A stretch of 64,000 nucleotides of DNA from Sanderia malayensis (lineage: Eukaryota; Cnidaria; Scyphozoa; Semaeostomeae; Pelagiidae), in contig RQOL01000772.1 in the NCBI GenBank assembly GCA_013076295.1, positions 3,129,087 through 3,193,086 of the forward strand, read 5' to 3'. Position numbers and translations under genes: made by a program. Positions within the stretch are counted from its first letter, which is position 1. Every line of letters starts with the position of its first letter. Below the pieces are notes generated by a model. That model did not search any database, had not been told where the DNA came from, and saw nothing but the letters and a program-made list of their open reading frames with translations. Below are positions 1 to 50,106 of this stretch, piece after piece.

Positions 1-440
1 GTATTATACAGTTAAACCGAAATTCAACTATGCTACACAGTTGAATGCAGTTTACTGGTATTTACCGGAAAATACCGGTAAAGATCGGTTGTATATAAGT
101 CACAATTGATTCCCGAGTCGATTTCTTTTGAGTTTCTCTTGTTTTTATTTAGGTATGTTCTTTAGATTGATCTTTGATATAGTTCGAGCTCTCGCTAACT
201 CGAACGCACATTCTTATTCTCTTGGGCCTAACATGGCCTCTACACACGTGCAGAGGAATTTTTGGAAGATGCCCGCTATAAAGAAGTGAAGTGTTTGTTA
301 ACATAGTTGCTGTTAACATACTTGCCACTGTAGCAAGGCTTCTTGTGTCCCCCTTCTTGGAGTTAGCCGGTTACAAGTCTTGTATTGTCGTTAATTGATT
401 CTCGCATGCTTGTATTGAAGTGATGTTGTTTTGTTAATAG
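1..440. other. Probable USP32 intron, 5' edge of window
   Basis: No coding segment of USP32 could be placed here. The stretch ends with a splice acceptor (AG at 439-440) directly before the first recognisable USP32 exon, so it is most simply the intron before it. Around 170-205 there is a short run of 'ttcgagctctcgctaactcgaac' type sequence (shown in part) resembling the dispersed inverted-repeat element seen intact at 8171-8340. Confidence 0.5.
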
Positions 441-9990
<9,550 letters not shown>

Positions 9991-11667
9991 GAAAAGCGAA
10001 TTTTCAAATGAAAGGATTGTGGAGAAGATATGTCAGGATTCACGTGTTATAGCTACCTTTCGGGTTTGGAAAGAGTGAGCCTAGTACCTGCCTCAGAGCA
10101 TCGCGAATACATCCCACCTTTTCAATGCATGGCTAAAAATAGAATGAATATCAATTAGAATTATAATATTAAATGCAGTAAATATACAAGTCAATGCGAT
10201 CAATTAATGGGAACCGAGTTGTGCTGATGTTTTTGAATGAGATTATTACTTTGTGGTGGAAATAATTTATGAATCATCATTGTCCTTCGAATTATGAATG
10301 TTTGATAATAATGATGGCTTGTGAAGCTAATTTTTATGGAATATTCTTGAATTGTAGTATTATTTTCTCGTTTATTAATATTGATATAGCAACAGAATAT
10401 GCAATAATTTATATATGCTCGTATGCTTGATTGATTTAATTTTGGGGGATTGCATTTAGGAGTTGTCCACGTTGATCAGGTTAATCACGTTGTGTCATGC
10501 ACTTTTCTTTATATATCAGAGCTTTTCTTTTCTTTTTATATTATATTATATCTTTTCATATCACTTTGAAATAACACCCAGGCTCGATTTGCTTAGAAAA
10601 TAAGAACAAGGGTAGAACATTTTCAACCTCAGTTAAAAAGTAAAGCCCAACCAACAGTGTGCTTTTTGAAATTTAATTTCAACAAAACAAAAAATTTTAC
10701 TTCATCTGATTTAAAAATATTTGGCTATTCAAAATTTTGTTAATAGATTAAGTAAATTTTCCGAGCCAAACGTCCACGAAACTATTTACACTGCGTGTAG
10801 TTGTTCAAAGGATTGCAAAAAGTTTAGTAATAAAATATATGTTTTATGAAAATTTCGGTCTAGGGTTATCAAGAAATTACAAACATCGAGCCTTGGCAAA
10901 AATTACCACGTTCTGATAAAAAGAGAGTGTAGTTGTGAACAAGGCTACGGTATGGTTTACAGAATAAATATAGAAGAGTGTTAGCTACTTTAATATTTTT
11001 GGTGACTTTAGCTATTCATGTCTCCACTCTTGAACAAAGTCTGTATCTATCGATTATTGAATTATGGGAATTATAAGGCTGTATTTCATAAAAACTAGTT
11101 TAATAATTTTGCAGAATTGAAACCTTAAACGGATGAAGGAAAATACTTTATTCTGTGTCTTGTTCTGTTGTGGTATTTGCATAACATGTTCCAATGGCAC
11201 ATCAGTTTAGACCGAATTCCCTTTATGGAAGCATGGTATGGAAGCCTGGGGCAAAGCATGATGGCGTGTCATACGATATAAAGTATGCATCAATTCCGAA
11301 ACAACAACAGAATTGAGAAACTTCGAATATTGCCTTAATTCAGCGCCAAACCCTTATAACATAGTTTCTTAAACCATTATATATACTTCTTAGCTTTGAA
11401 TTTGAATGTAGCTTTAAACAACTTAAACTAAACTCAAAGTTCGATTGCATTACTTCATGGACCTGGAGTTCAGGTGCATACTAATCTTTATTTCCGCACG
11501 GGCCCAAACCACGTTTTCCCGTCCGAGTCTCGTTTCCCTTTCCTTTCCATCCCTTCCCTCCTCTCTCTCTCTTGTTTGTTTCTCACCGAAGGCAGACAGC
11601 TGCAAATTTCGTATTTTTGTTCTGCCATTTCGCACGCAGTTTTCCCCGAGAATTGTGCATTTCAAGG
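9991..11667. other. USP32 3' flank and 5' region of the zinc-finger gene
   Basis: No supported coding sequence. It should hold the USP32 3' UTR and the promoter and 5' UTR of the next gene. The first clear AATAAA after the USP32 stop that I noticed is near 10961. A pyrimidine-rich stretch (about 11510-11585) lies just before the next start codon and may mark the 5' UTR. The transcript ends were not determined. Confidence 0.6.
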
Positions 11668-14600
11668 ATGTCGAGATACTCCTCTCAGTACGGCAATGAG
11701 CGTGAAGATGATAGATATAATAGGCCAAGAAAATACAACCAATTCGAAGCTCGCCCTTCAGGCTACGTAGCCGATGTTGGGTACGACGATTATTATGGCC
11801 GTGGTGATGGAAGTGGCAGCCAAAATTTCGGTGCATACGACAGACGAGGTGGCGGTGGGGTAAGTGAGTCGACGGAAAATTGTACGAACAATGCTCATTT
11901 TACCTTTCAAGCATTTTTCATCCACGCTATTCTATCATATCCTTGCAAATTGAGCAAAAATGTGGATATAATTTGCGTTTCCAGGCCTTGCCTTTTCTAT
12001 TGGCCTAAGCACACGACACGAGTGCGAGGTCTTGAAACAAATAAAACAAAGGACATGGAAATCTCAAAGGCTTCGAAACTTTCCTTGTCATTTATAGGGC
12101 TCTAATTCGATAGCTTTTCAAGCCGTTAATTTTCTTGGCAAAACCTTCTTAACCAAAATATACGATCATGAACTTCAGCCCGAACCACAATCAACCACAA
12201 CGCTTATCCCTGTATTAACGAGTGTACGGCATTTTTTTACGATATTTTCAACCACTTTTCATTCCTCTTCCCTATTGCTCTATCAGTTCCTTGAGTACAG
12301 GTGCCACGCAAGGCAGTCCAATCCGCCATTAAATGTGATTCGTTTTTCCTTTGCTGTTCTGGTGTTCTTTAAAGTCGTGAGCGATTCGGAAAGCTGAAGT
12401 TGACCACGCACATTACATTTGTCACACTACATGTGCATCTGTTAAAAACTGTTGGATGTAGTGCAGGTTTTCCATGACATCATACAGACTTTCCATTGCA
12501 ACTACCCATGATATTGAACTTGCAAGCCAATAAGCATGCAGTCCGGTTTTCAATGATGGCAAGATGCTGTTATAATACCACAAGACACCTCTGGTATCTA
12601 TTACATTGTTCAACATCAGGTGAAATTGCATACTCATCCACCCTGATGGCAGCGAACAGTTTCCTTGCTGACAAGAATTTGGGCTCTGCCAATTATTACT
12701 TTGCGATCTCCAGTTTAACAATATTTGTGTTTGCAGTTTATATGTTGTCTTTGTCTTAAAGGTTGAATGTTGTTTATTGCCCAATTATGCTACTTCACCC
12801 AATTACATGCTGTAATTAATTGCTTTTAGCATAATTCCAAATCAAATCTGTAGCTTTGCTTTCTAAGGCACCCAAGAAAGAAAATAACAAAATATTTCCA
12901 GAATGTTTCTTTTGATGTCCAACGTTGTGTATGAGTTTAGTTTGGACTTCTGCTTTCACACAGCTTTAAGCATAATGCCAAGTGACAAATAGAATAAGTT
13001 ATTTGATTGTTAATATTTGTAAATACATCTTTCCTTTCACAACAAGGCTTCTACTCTCATCCCCAAACTTTGCCTTTCAAACCAAATTGACAAGCGACAT
13101 CGCACAAACACAGTTTGCAACTTGTCTTTGCGAATGATATGTTATTTCATCAGGCAGGGTATTCTGGTCAAAATTACAATCGGGATGGCCGCCAGATGAA
13201 CCGAGGAAGAGACAGCAGAAGAAATTCGGGTTCTGGCAGCTACAGTGCAGGAGGCTTTAACAGCTACCGACCTGCATCTTCGCAACATGCTATCTCAGGA
13301 GGTCTTCTTGGGGCAAGCCCAAATGAGTCTGCCCCTAAACCTCAAGGTTACTATTTCTTTTTACATCTTATGTTGTTTGTATGCCTCTGCTCTACTCAGT
13401 GTCCCACTTAGATGCACCCCAAATGGGTTTTTTAAAGCTTGAACTATTGTCATCAGTTGCTCTGGTTGGATGTCTTACTGCTTCTGTTTATTTGAACACT
13501 TGCTTTGGTGGATTTGCAAGAAGGCCATGTTTTTAAGTGGTTATTTTTTCTGGCTCCCGATCAAATCTTTTTGGCTTTGTTTTAGAATTTTGTTTCTCCC
13601 ACCCCCCTGCGCCTTTTCCTTCTATTCTTGTTGAGAAGACTCTTACAATCTTACTGTGAAGCATTGCTGCTGTGAGCTTAATAGCAAACATGTATTGAGA
13701 GTTGAAACAGAATTAGAATTTGATACCACCAGGTTTCAGCCAACTTGAACGTTCAGCTTTTCTTTCACCCTTTGCTCAGGCTTTCACTTTTTACCCAGGC
13801 TTTCTTTATTTCTTAACCCTGTGTGGAAAGTCAACTATTTACACGCAAAACCCCCCGTCCTGTATCGTTTTGATGAGCCTGACGTTGTGATCTATCAGAT
13901 CAAGCATAAAAATTCGCAATTTCATTTGCTTTGACGTATCCACAGGGGGTATTGTAGGCAATGTGACTCAACAACAGCAGAAGGCACTGGCAGCCATTCA
14001 AGCGCAACGTGCTCAAAATCTATTGGCAGCAGCACTGCAAGCTACCAACGTTGGCCAACAAGTTCCAGCCAGCCTTCTGCCAACGCCTGGTAACCGGGTG
14101 AGTTGATAAAGTTTTGTTTATGAAGTACAATGGAGTAATGTTATAATAATCAAACGATGAAGTCGAAGGAAATATGAAATTGAACCGTTGATCAAACGTG
14201 GGTTCCCTTCACTTGATTAAAATCAATAAATTCATTTCTAGAACTTTAGTAAAGATCTTACTATCACGCATGATGTTAATATCGATAATTAAGGCAGCAT
14301 TAAAATTTACGGGTTTTAAAGTCAATCTATTAAACGCAATTTCAGTTCATTATGTCATAAGGTCATCATATCAGTTTATCAGGATATAAAGTCTCTTTGT
14401 TACTAGATTATATGCAAAAATACAGTAAGAAGCCGCATATGAGAACGCGCAAGTTTTAAATTCAGCCCATTGTTACAAGACAATAGACCAATGTTTCTTT
14501 TATCGTTTTGAGTAAAAAATCATCTGGGAGGTTCTCATTGGCTCTAGAATGCGGGTTTTTACTCTATACGGTCATCAGGTTATTTTGTAAATTTCTTCGG

Positions 14601-17600
14601 TCTTAGGCCAGTTGATAGTTCAGTCAGTGTTGTGTTCTCTAGAGACTTTCCCGTGTGATTTTTGGTTTATCTTGTTGATGTTTTTGTTTTCCGAAGGCTG
14701 GAAATCGACCGAGACAACAGCAAGCAACAAAACGAAGAACCCAACAACGCCATGACCAATATCAAGGTGGCAAACGGCGAAGAGACGATCAACCAGTACA
14801 ACGTAAGAATACTGCATCGTCTTGACTAAACGCCCAGGGCGTTTATTAATCCTAGCGCAGGATAATCCTAGAGCAGTTTATTAATCCTAGCTTTTAATTG
14901 TCAATTTATCGGTATGCCAGTAGTTATTATGAAGGATAGTTGGAATAGTATTACGTGTTTTATAATTTGTAGCAAAACTCGCAATGAGAAAAAACAGGCT
15001 TGGACATTTTAGCTGTATCGGTTGCCCGCTATCTCAAACGGTTTTTCATTTCCTTTCGTGTTGGTATAGCATAGTTTTGACATTAGCTGTCTGGAACAAA
15101 TTCAATTTCCCTCGAGGCCCCCGAGACATGGGAATAGCGTGTGTAACTGTTGTTACATCATGATCTTCTTACGTCATGTTATGTTCTTGCAGGTCAATCG
15201 AATAATCAAGATCAGCGAAGGAGGACCAGGTGGGGTCCGGAAAAGAAAGAGCCCTCGAAAGAACGGAAACGCAAAAGTGCGGAAGGAGAAGAGGGTAAGT
15301 GCGGGGTTTAAGCACCAATTGGGGCAGGAAGCGTATAAGTAACTCACTTTTTTCCTTCTCCGTAATATCCTTTATTTTGGTTAGAGGTGAATTGTGTTTG
15401 TAACCACGTCGATTGCGATGCTGTTCTGCTATAAACTCCATTCACTTTGTTAGTGCGGGAAATTGATATGAACTGAACTTATCTCAGAATTGAATGTATG
15501 ACATTGAGATCCTGCTTCAAGGCTGGTTTCCATATAGTCGTTGAGGGTCGCTGAGGGTCGCTGAAAAGATTAAAAATCGCACAGAGACATTGTCCAAAGT
15601 TGATTTTAATCCTCTGAGCGACCCTCAACGACCCTCAGCGACTAAATGGAAACCAGGCTTTATAGATCAGATTTAATGCTGGTCGTGACTTGTTGGTCTG
15701 TATTTTTCTGTCTATTTAATTTAAGCTCTTTTTCTTTTCCCAAGATGATGTCTATGATATTATTGACGATGAATCAATGTACCAGGCAGCTGATTTGGAA
15801 GGTGTTGAAATAGAACCTGAACTGATAGAGAAAGTTGAGGAGCTGAGAAAAAGGACGAAAGTCGATCGAAATATTGCAGATCAGGACGTGGACAAGTTGA
15901 CCGTGTTTCATTTTGATGGCCAAAATTACAAATGCGGACTCTGCAAGATTGTTGCCAAAGTGTACAAGGTATGAAGTTCGGATTTTTAATCAATGGCTCG
16001 TTCTCTGGGTCATAGGGTCAATTTGTTAGATCATAAGGCCATTTCGTCGGGTCAAAGGTCAATTTGCCAGGTCATAAGGTCAATTTGTTAGATCGTAAAG
16101 CCATTTCGTCGGGTCAAAGGTCAATTTGCCAGATCATGAGGTCAATTTGTTAGATCGTAAAGCCATTTCGTCAAGTCATAAGGTCAATTTGCCAGGTCAT
16201 AAGGTCAATTCGTTGGGTCAAAGGTCAATTTGCTTTGTAAATTGCTTGATTGCTTGAGCTTCCACAGAATTGTGACAATTTGCGAACAAATTTGTTTGTC
16301 TTTTTTCTTGAAATGAAGGAAAAAAGCTTAAAGCCTCGTACTCACTTGAGGTTTATGACGATAACGATAGCGATAACGATAGCGATTAGGTTGTAATCGT
16401 GATAAACCTCAAGTGAGTACCATTCTTAACTGAGTACCATGATGATACTGCAGGATTCCCCTTCACTTTTTATAAGTGATAAATCCTTTTCTGAGTACTC
16501 CTCTGTTTCGACGACATGTGAAGCTATAAAAACTAATCTTGATTAGCACGCTTTTATTCAACGCAAGTTGGGTTAAGCAAACCAAACCCAGGTTATTTGC
16601 CCTCGGCTCGGCAAGCAAATCTAATCTGTGCTGACTGGGGATAGTTTGTGTAAATGCAGCTCAGATGGTTTGCAACTCGCTATGACTGTGACGTTAACAC
16701 AATATTACATGTAATAAAGAAATAATGAATAATAAATAATAAATATAATATAATAAATAATAAATAATGAGATGCTTGTGTTTTTACAGAGTACAAAACA
16801 ACATTTCATGGGCAAAAGACATTCTCTCAACGTCATCGAGGCTCGTCAAGCTGGTAATGATGTGGATAGAGATATCATGGATATCATGCTGCATCCAGAG
16901 GTAGATTATTGCTATCTTGAAGACTGTAGCTGGAGGTTACTGTCGTTGAAGTTAATCGTCTAATTATGATGTACAATGTTGGCCGTTTATTCATTAGAAT
17001 TGGCTCGAGCTGAATCCTGTTGCCAAGACAATTCTAAAGAAGCAAACACTCGGCTTTTTGGAGGGAAAAAGGAGGGAGGAAGAGGAATACCGCGCAAAGC
17101 ATCCAGAGAATTACGTCACGTATCGCTTGGACACACGTAAATCAGCTAGGAAGGATGGCGACACAGTTATTATCACATCAGTCTACGAGGCTAATGTTGC
17201 CATTAAAGGATTTGATGCTGAAAAACAAATTTATGGTACATAACATTATTGTTGTTTATGAATGACTTTGTTTTTAACAAACCCCCAACCTATTCCTACC
17301 CCCACTCCAATCTTTCTCTTCGCCCCCTACCCAATATATTCCTGCCCCCACCTTTCCTTTCGCTTCCTATCTTCACTTCTAGCTGATTAAATTCTCGCTA
17401 TAATAATGCATTTGTCCTTTTAATTAATTCACAGTATAGTGTGTCTGTAATGAACTGTCAATGTAGTGGAATACTTATTTCCTTCAAGGTTAAATTAGGA
17501 TTCTATTACAGTTGATACAATTTAATGCAGTTGCGACTGCGTGCCCTCAATTATTAGACAATGATTGTTAAATCACATTCTGGCATTTGTTAAATCAAAT

Positions 17601-19546
17601 CTTTTGCAGGCTGCGAGTCAATTAAAGCAACAAGCAGCTTTCACTGCCAACTATGTAACAAGACAATGCATAATGGCGAACATGTTGTTAATCACATCAG
17701 AACAGAAGAACACATGACCAACTATAAAGTAAGTAAATTCGTATTGCTTTGTTTACCCTTTTTCTCTGCTTTTGTTCTTTATGCTTAACTGGCTGCTGTT
17801 TTCACAATCGAATCTTGTTGTGGAGTTTTTGGTTAGTTTCTCCTTCCTTTGTCGCAAATTTTGTGTGGTTTGTCATCGCCAAGTTTTACCTCAGCATTAT
17901 CTATCTTGTCTCAGTCCATGCTTACTCTTAGGTATTTACGTTTAAATATGTGTATGTATTTATAAATTTGTAACTTTTCGCTTTGATTTGCCTTTAGAAA
18001 CAGCTTGATAAGGTCGGCGACTACCACGATAAACTCGTGCAAAAAAATAGAGAAATCACGAACACGCTTGAGCAGCACGAAGGACGTGAGGTCATTTTTT
18101 ACGAAGCATTCGAAGAGACGTCAGAAAGACAAATGGCAATCAAGAAAATTTACATCAAACAGGATGACCCAGAATTTGTAAGCGCATTGTTGATTATTCT
18201 ATTGTTATTGGAGAGCGTTGATTGCTGTGACTTAATGACCTTTCTATTTCACACCTACTTGCATTGTAGGTATCCTTCTTCAATTGAATAATGATGAGAA
18301 TGTGGATTCCCCTTCACTTGTTTATAAGTGATAAATCCATTTCTGAACTTTTCATTGAGAATTGACTAAACAAGAATTGAGAATTGTTTAGCATTAGAAA
18401 TTGATTAATGCTTTGTGTTTTATGAACGTTTTGCGTTTTTGTTTTTGTGTAGGTTCGCATTGAGAAGCAAATGCCCCATGAAATGCATTCAGGTAATGAA
18501 GAAGGTATTGCAGAAGAAGATATTGCAGAAGAAGAACAGCAGGCAGAAGGAGTGGGAAACGAAACAAAAGTGGAAGAAGGCGAAATAGAAGATGAAGAAC
18601 ACGTAAGTGGTGATAGATTGAATCAGGAAGATAATCACATTGAAGAGCATAATGAAGAAGACTATGTTGTCAATGAAGAATATAATTATGAAGAAGATGA
18701 TGCACAAGAGTGGGAAGAAATGACAGAGGAAGAATCACACATTGGTCAACCAGTAGTTGATTCAAATAGTCAAAATGATGTGGAAGGAGACAAACCAATG
18801 GAAGAAGAAGAAGGTGAGATTCAAGAAGAATATGTGCCAGAGATGGAAGAAGAGAAGGAAGAAGAGCCTGAAGAAGGAGAGTTATCAAATGACGATGGTG
18901 ATGAATTATACAAGCCTTCTGAGGTTAGTGGATGTCTTTAATGCTTTAGTTGTCTCTTCGATTAAAGTGACAAATAGTGACAAATAGTTTGAGTACTATG
19001 ATGATACTGCAGGATTCCCCTTCACTTTTTATAAGTGATAAATCCTTTTCTGAGTACTTTTTTACTTGATTTATGATTTAATATCTTCTTTTATTATTTG
19101 CTTGCTATGCTTTGTCTCTGTTGAAGTTTGGTGTTGTGATATGAAGGATTTTGTCTTTTTAGCCAACAGTTGATGAACAAAGAAGAGAACTGGAGAAAGA
19201 GAAGAAACCAAAAAAAGCAGGAAAGAAGTCGAAAGGGAATGTTCAAGTCACCAAGAAAGAAGATCCTGAATTTATAAAACCAGCAGCGTTGAAGAAAAAA
19301 GGCATTTCTGGACTACAAAAGGCAGCTAAGGCTGCAAGTAGAAAAGTGGTGCAAGCACAAATTGCCAAAGGTCGTGCTGGAAAACCTTTGGCCCGTTCTT
19401 CAAGAGGTGCACGTGCTGGTTCAACAAGGTCACCAAGGTTATCTAAGGCAAAGCTGAACGCATCAACTGCTGAAAATGATCACGAGGAAAGTTTCGAGTT
19501 TGTTGAAGTTTCATCTGGAGAAGAACAGAATATTGAATCTATGTAA
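11668..19546 (+). CDS. Two-finger matrin/U1-type C2H2 zinc-finger protein
   Basis: Predicted nuclear RNA- or DNA-binding protein of 823 aa; no orthologue is firmly recognised (compare CIZ1, ZNF318, ZNF326 and matrin-type proteins). Exons in phase: 11668-11859, 13154-13346, 13946-14097, 14697-14802, 15193-15294, 15745-15968, 16790-16900, 16998-17235, 17610-17728, 17998-18177, 18453-18923, 19163-19546. The N-terminus (1-130) is rich in Gly, Tyr, Arg, Ser and Asn, like low-complexity domains of RNA-binding proteins; Gln/Ala-rich and Arg/Lys-rich segments follow. Finger 1 (C312, C315, H328, H334) and finger 2 (C452, C455, H468, H474) both fit C-x2-C-x12-H-x5-H. A Glu-rich acidic region (540-696) precedes a basic Lys/Ala/Arg-rich tail (697-823). 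The start chosen is the first Met of the open first exon (MSRYSSQYG). The stop TAA overlaps a GTAAGT donor-like sequence. I see no RRM. Confidence 0.82.
14421..14568. mobile_element. MITE-like element, family B, copy 2 (diverged)
   Basis: In the zinc-finger gene intron 14098-14696. It starts TACAGTAAGAAGCCGCATAT and ends ATGCGGGTTTTTACTCTATA, with ACAATAG motifs inside. It is more diverged than the copies at 7535 and 43259. Confidence 0.7.
15519..15660. mobile_element. MITE-like hairpin element, family C, copy 1
   Basis: Inverted repeat starting AAGGCTGGTTTCCATATAGT and ending with the inverse (ACTAAATGGAAACCAGGCTT), each arm also carrying CGCTGAGGGTCGCTGA. The arms are about 50 bp with a short spacer (CACAGAGACATTGTC). 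In the zinc-finger gene intron 15295-15744. A second copy is at 48941-49062 in citron kinase. Confidence 0.88.
16010..16240. repeat. Tandem repeat of AAGGTCAATTTGCCAGGTCA units
   Basis: About ten imperfect 18-20 bp units of 'aggtcaatttgttagatc' / 'aaggtcaatttgccaggtca' / 'gccatttcgtcgggtcaa' in the zinc-finger gene intron 15969-16789. A subset recurs as a higher-order unit of about 58 bp. Confidence 0.8.
16338..16420. mobile_element. Short near-perfect inverted repeat (family E)
   Basis: An 83-bp hairpin: left arm GTACTCACTTGAGGTTTATG, right arm the inverse (ATAAACCTCAAGTGAGTAC), with about one mismatch in 25 paired positions. The loop is made of repeated CGATAACGATAG units. Non-coding, in the zinc-finger gene intron 15969-16789. 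Only one copy seen in the window. Confidence 0.8.
16431..16500. repeat. Dispersed 65-bp hairpin repeat (family D), copy 1
   Basis: Sequence TGAGTACCATGATGATACTG followed by GGATTCCCCTTCACTT, a short loop, and AAGTGATAAATCC, so that GGATT/AATCC and TTCACTT/AAGTGA pair. Nearly the same 65 bp recur at 18988-19060 and, shorter and diverged, at 18293-18345. All three sit in introns of the zinc-finger gene. Confidence 0.85.
18293..18345. repeat. Dispersed hairpin repeat (family D), copy 2 (short)
   Basis: GGATTCCCCTTCACTTGTTT, then ATAAGTGATAAATCCATTTC, in the intron 18178-18452. It shares the stem and loop with copies 1 and 3 but lacks the shared left edge. Confidence 0.75.
18988..19060. repeat. 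Dispersed hairpin repeat (family D), copy 3
   Basis: Nearly identical over about 65 bp to copy 1 at 16431-16500, in the intron 18924-19162. It runs from TTTGAGTACTATGATGATAC to TTTTCTGAGTAC. Confidence 0.85.
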
Positions 19547-20084
19547 GTTAATCATAACGTATTTTTTTAGTTTTACTATTGTTATGTTAGAGGCTTGAAC
19601 TGAAAAGCTTGTTTTAATGGATTGTATGCAAGGGTAATACATCTGTATAGTATACGATGGTCTATTTCCTCCTCTCTCTTTGGAGTTATGCATATGCTTA
19701 GATATATATGTGATGCCTAGACAGTTCACTTCAAGGAAGATATTATTATATGTATGAACGTTGCATAATCCTAAGTCTTAAGTGCTGTTATTGTTTCTAT
19801 AGTAAATAAAGCTACTATAAGAACGTTTGATTACCAATGGTGCTTTGTTATGTTTCATATATTTTCATCTTTTATATTGTTTTTGTTCTTGTTTTGTTCG
19901 TTGACGTAACAGATATAATGAATTATGTTTATTATAAAATGCTTTACTTCTGGTTTGCTGCTTTTTCGTATGCTATAAAGGTATATTGTTGTATTTTCAA
20001 AAAAACGATTTATCCATGTATGCAATATTCATGTGCTTTTGAGTATGATCTGCATGCAAATCTGCAAAAATAAATAAAAACTTA
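19547..20084. other. 3' flank of the zinc-finger gene
   Basis: AT-rich, with no supported coding sequence. An AATAAA at about 19804 (AGTAAATAAAGCTAC) is a plausible polyadenylation signal for the zinc-finger transcript. Short ORFs on both strands have no recognisable features. Confidence 0.6.
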
Positions 20085-20173
20085 TCCACCGAGCCGGATT
20101 CGAACCAGCGACCTAGAGATATCCGATGATGCTCAACTACAGTCTCCCGCTCTACCAACTGAGCTATCGGTGG
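20085..20173 (-). tRNA. tRNA-Tyr (anticodon GUA) with 16-nt intron
   Basis: Read on the minus strand, the gene starts CCACCGATAGCTCAGTTGGT and ends GGTTCGAATCC then GGCTCGGTGGA. The acceptor stem pairs over seven bases (CCACCGA with TCGGTGG) with discriminator A. The A box (TAGCTCAGTTGG) and B box (GGTTCGAATCC) are intact. The anticodon loop is CTGTAG with anticodon GTA. A 16-nt intron (TTGAGCATCATCGGAT) lies after position 37, where eukaryotic tRNA-Tyr genes normally carry one. Removing it leaves a 73-nt tRNA with a five-pair anticodon stem (GGAGA/TCTCT, one G-T pair). It lies between two genes on the other strand. Confidence 0.96.
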
Positions 20174-20808
20174 TTACTTTCAACTGAGGCCATAGTAATA
20201 GTAATTACTTTTTGTTGAAGAAATGAATCTAATAATAATAATGTTGAGTTTAAATTTATACTTTGATTTTTACTTTCTGAACTATAAATTATTTTACTTT
20301 TTCTTCTTTTTTCGTACACATTGTTCAAACCAACCTCATGGGATATCACCACTTTAAAACTATCCAGTGAAGGTAATTGGCCATAGATTGTAAACAATGA
20401 GAAGTCAATTGATTATTGATAAATAAAGTAGAATAAAATTATTGTTTACAAATTTAAGGTATTTTTATTATTTTAAATTTTATTTCGTTTTATGCATAGT
20501 TGTCTTACTTGTGTCCCTGTATATTTCCGTCTTTTCATCCTCGCTCCAATGGCATTTCGACCAATGACAATCGAGAATTTTGACCATTAGCCAATCAGAT
20601 TGCCAATGTAAGCTTAGAGCCCGAGTGTTTGGAGCTCTCCTCGTGAAATATTGCTTCTTTCAACCACTTTGAGACAATATCGCGAAAATTTATGTAAGAT
20701 CTTAACAGAACAAAGACGTTTCTGCTTATTTATTTTATTAACACAGTTATGGATTCTGTTTACTTCTGCTGACACATAAAGTTGGATAGATAAAGAAGCT
20801 GTTTAATA
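20174..20808. other. Region upstream of citron kinase
   Basis: No supported coding sequence. AT-rich up to about 20520, then less so, with the CCAAT-rich cluster at 20546-20607. It probably holds the promoter and 5' UTR of citron kinase. Confidence 0.55.
20546..20607 (+). promoter_or_regulatory. Cluster of four CCAAT motifs upstream of citron kinase
   Basis: CCAAT occurs in the same orientation at 20546, 20561, 20591 (as GCCAATCAGA, a full NF-Y type box) and 20603, about 200-260 nt before the citron kinase ATG at 20809. Multiple NF-Y boxes are typical of G2/M cell-cycle promoters, which would fit a cytokinesis kinase. The function is inferred. Confidence 0.4.

Positions 20809-50106
<29,298 letters not shown>

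Noticed and set aside
11450..11836. 128-codon minus-strand ORF over the start of the zinc-finger gene
   Set aside because: Antisense to the first coding exon and its pyrimidine-rich leader; composition is that of a shadow.
19547..19590. Very short intron after the zinc-finger gene stop (GTAAGT to TTTTTTTAG)
   Set aside because: It would be only about 28 nt, too short for normal splicing; kept only as a note about the overlapping donor.
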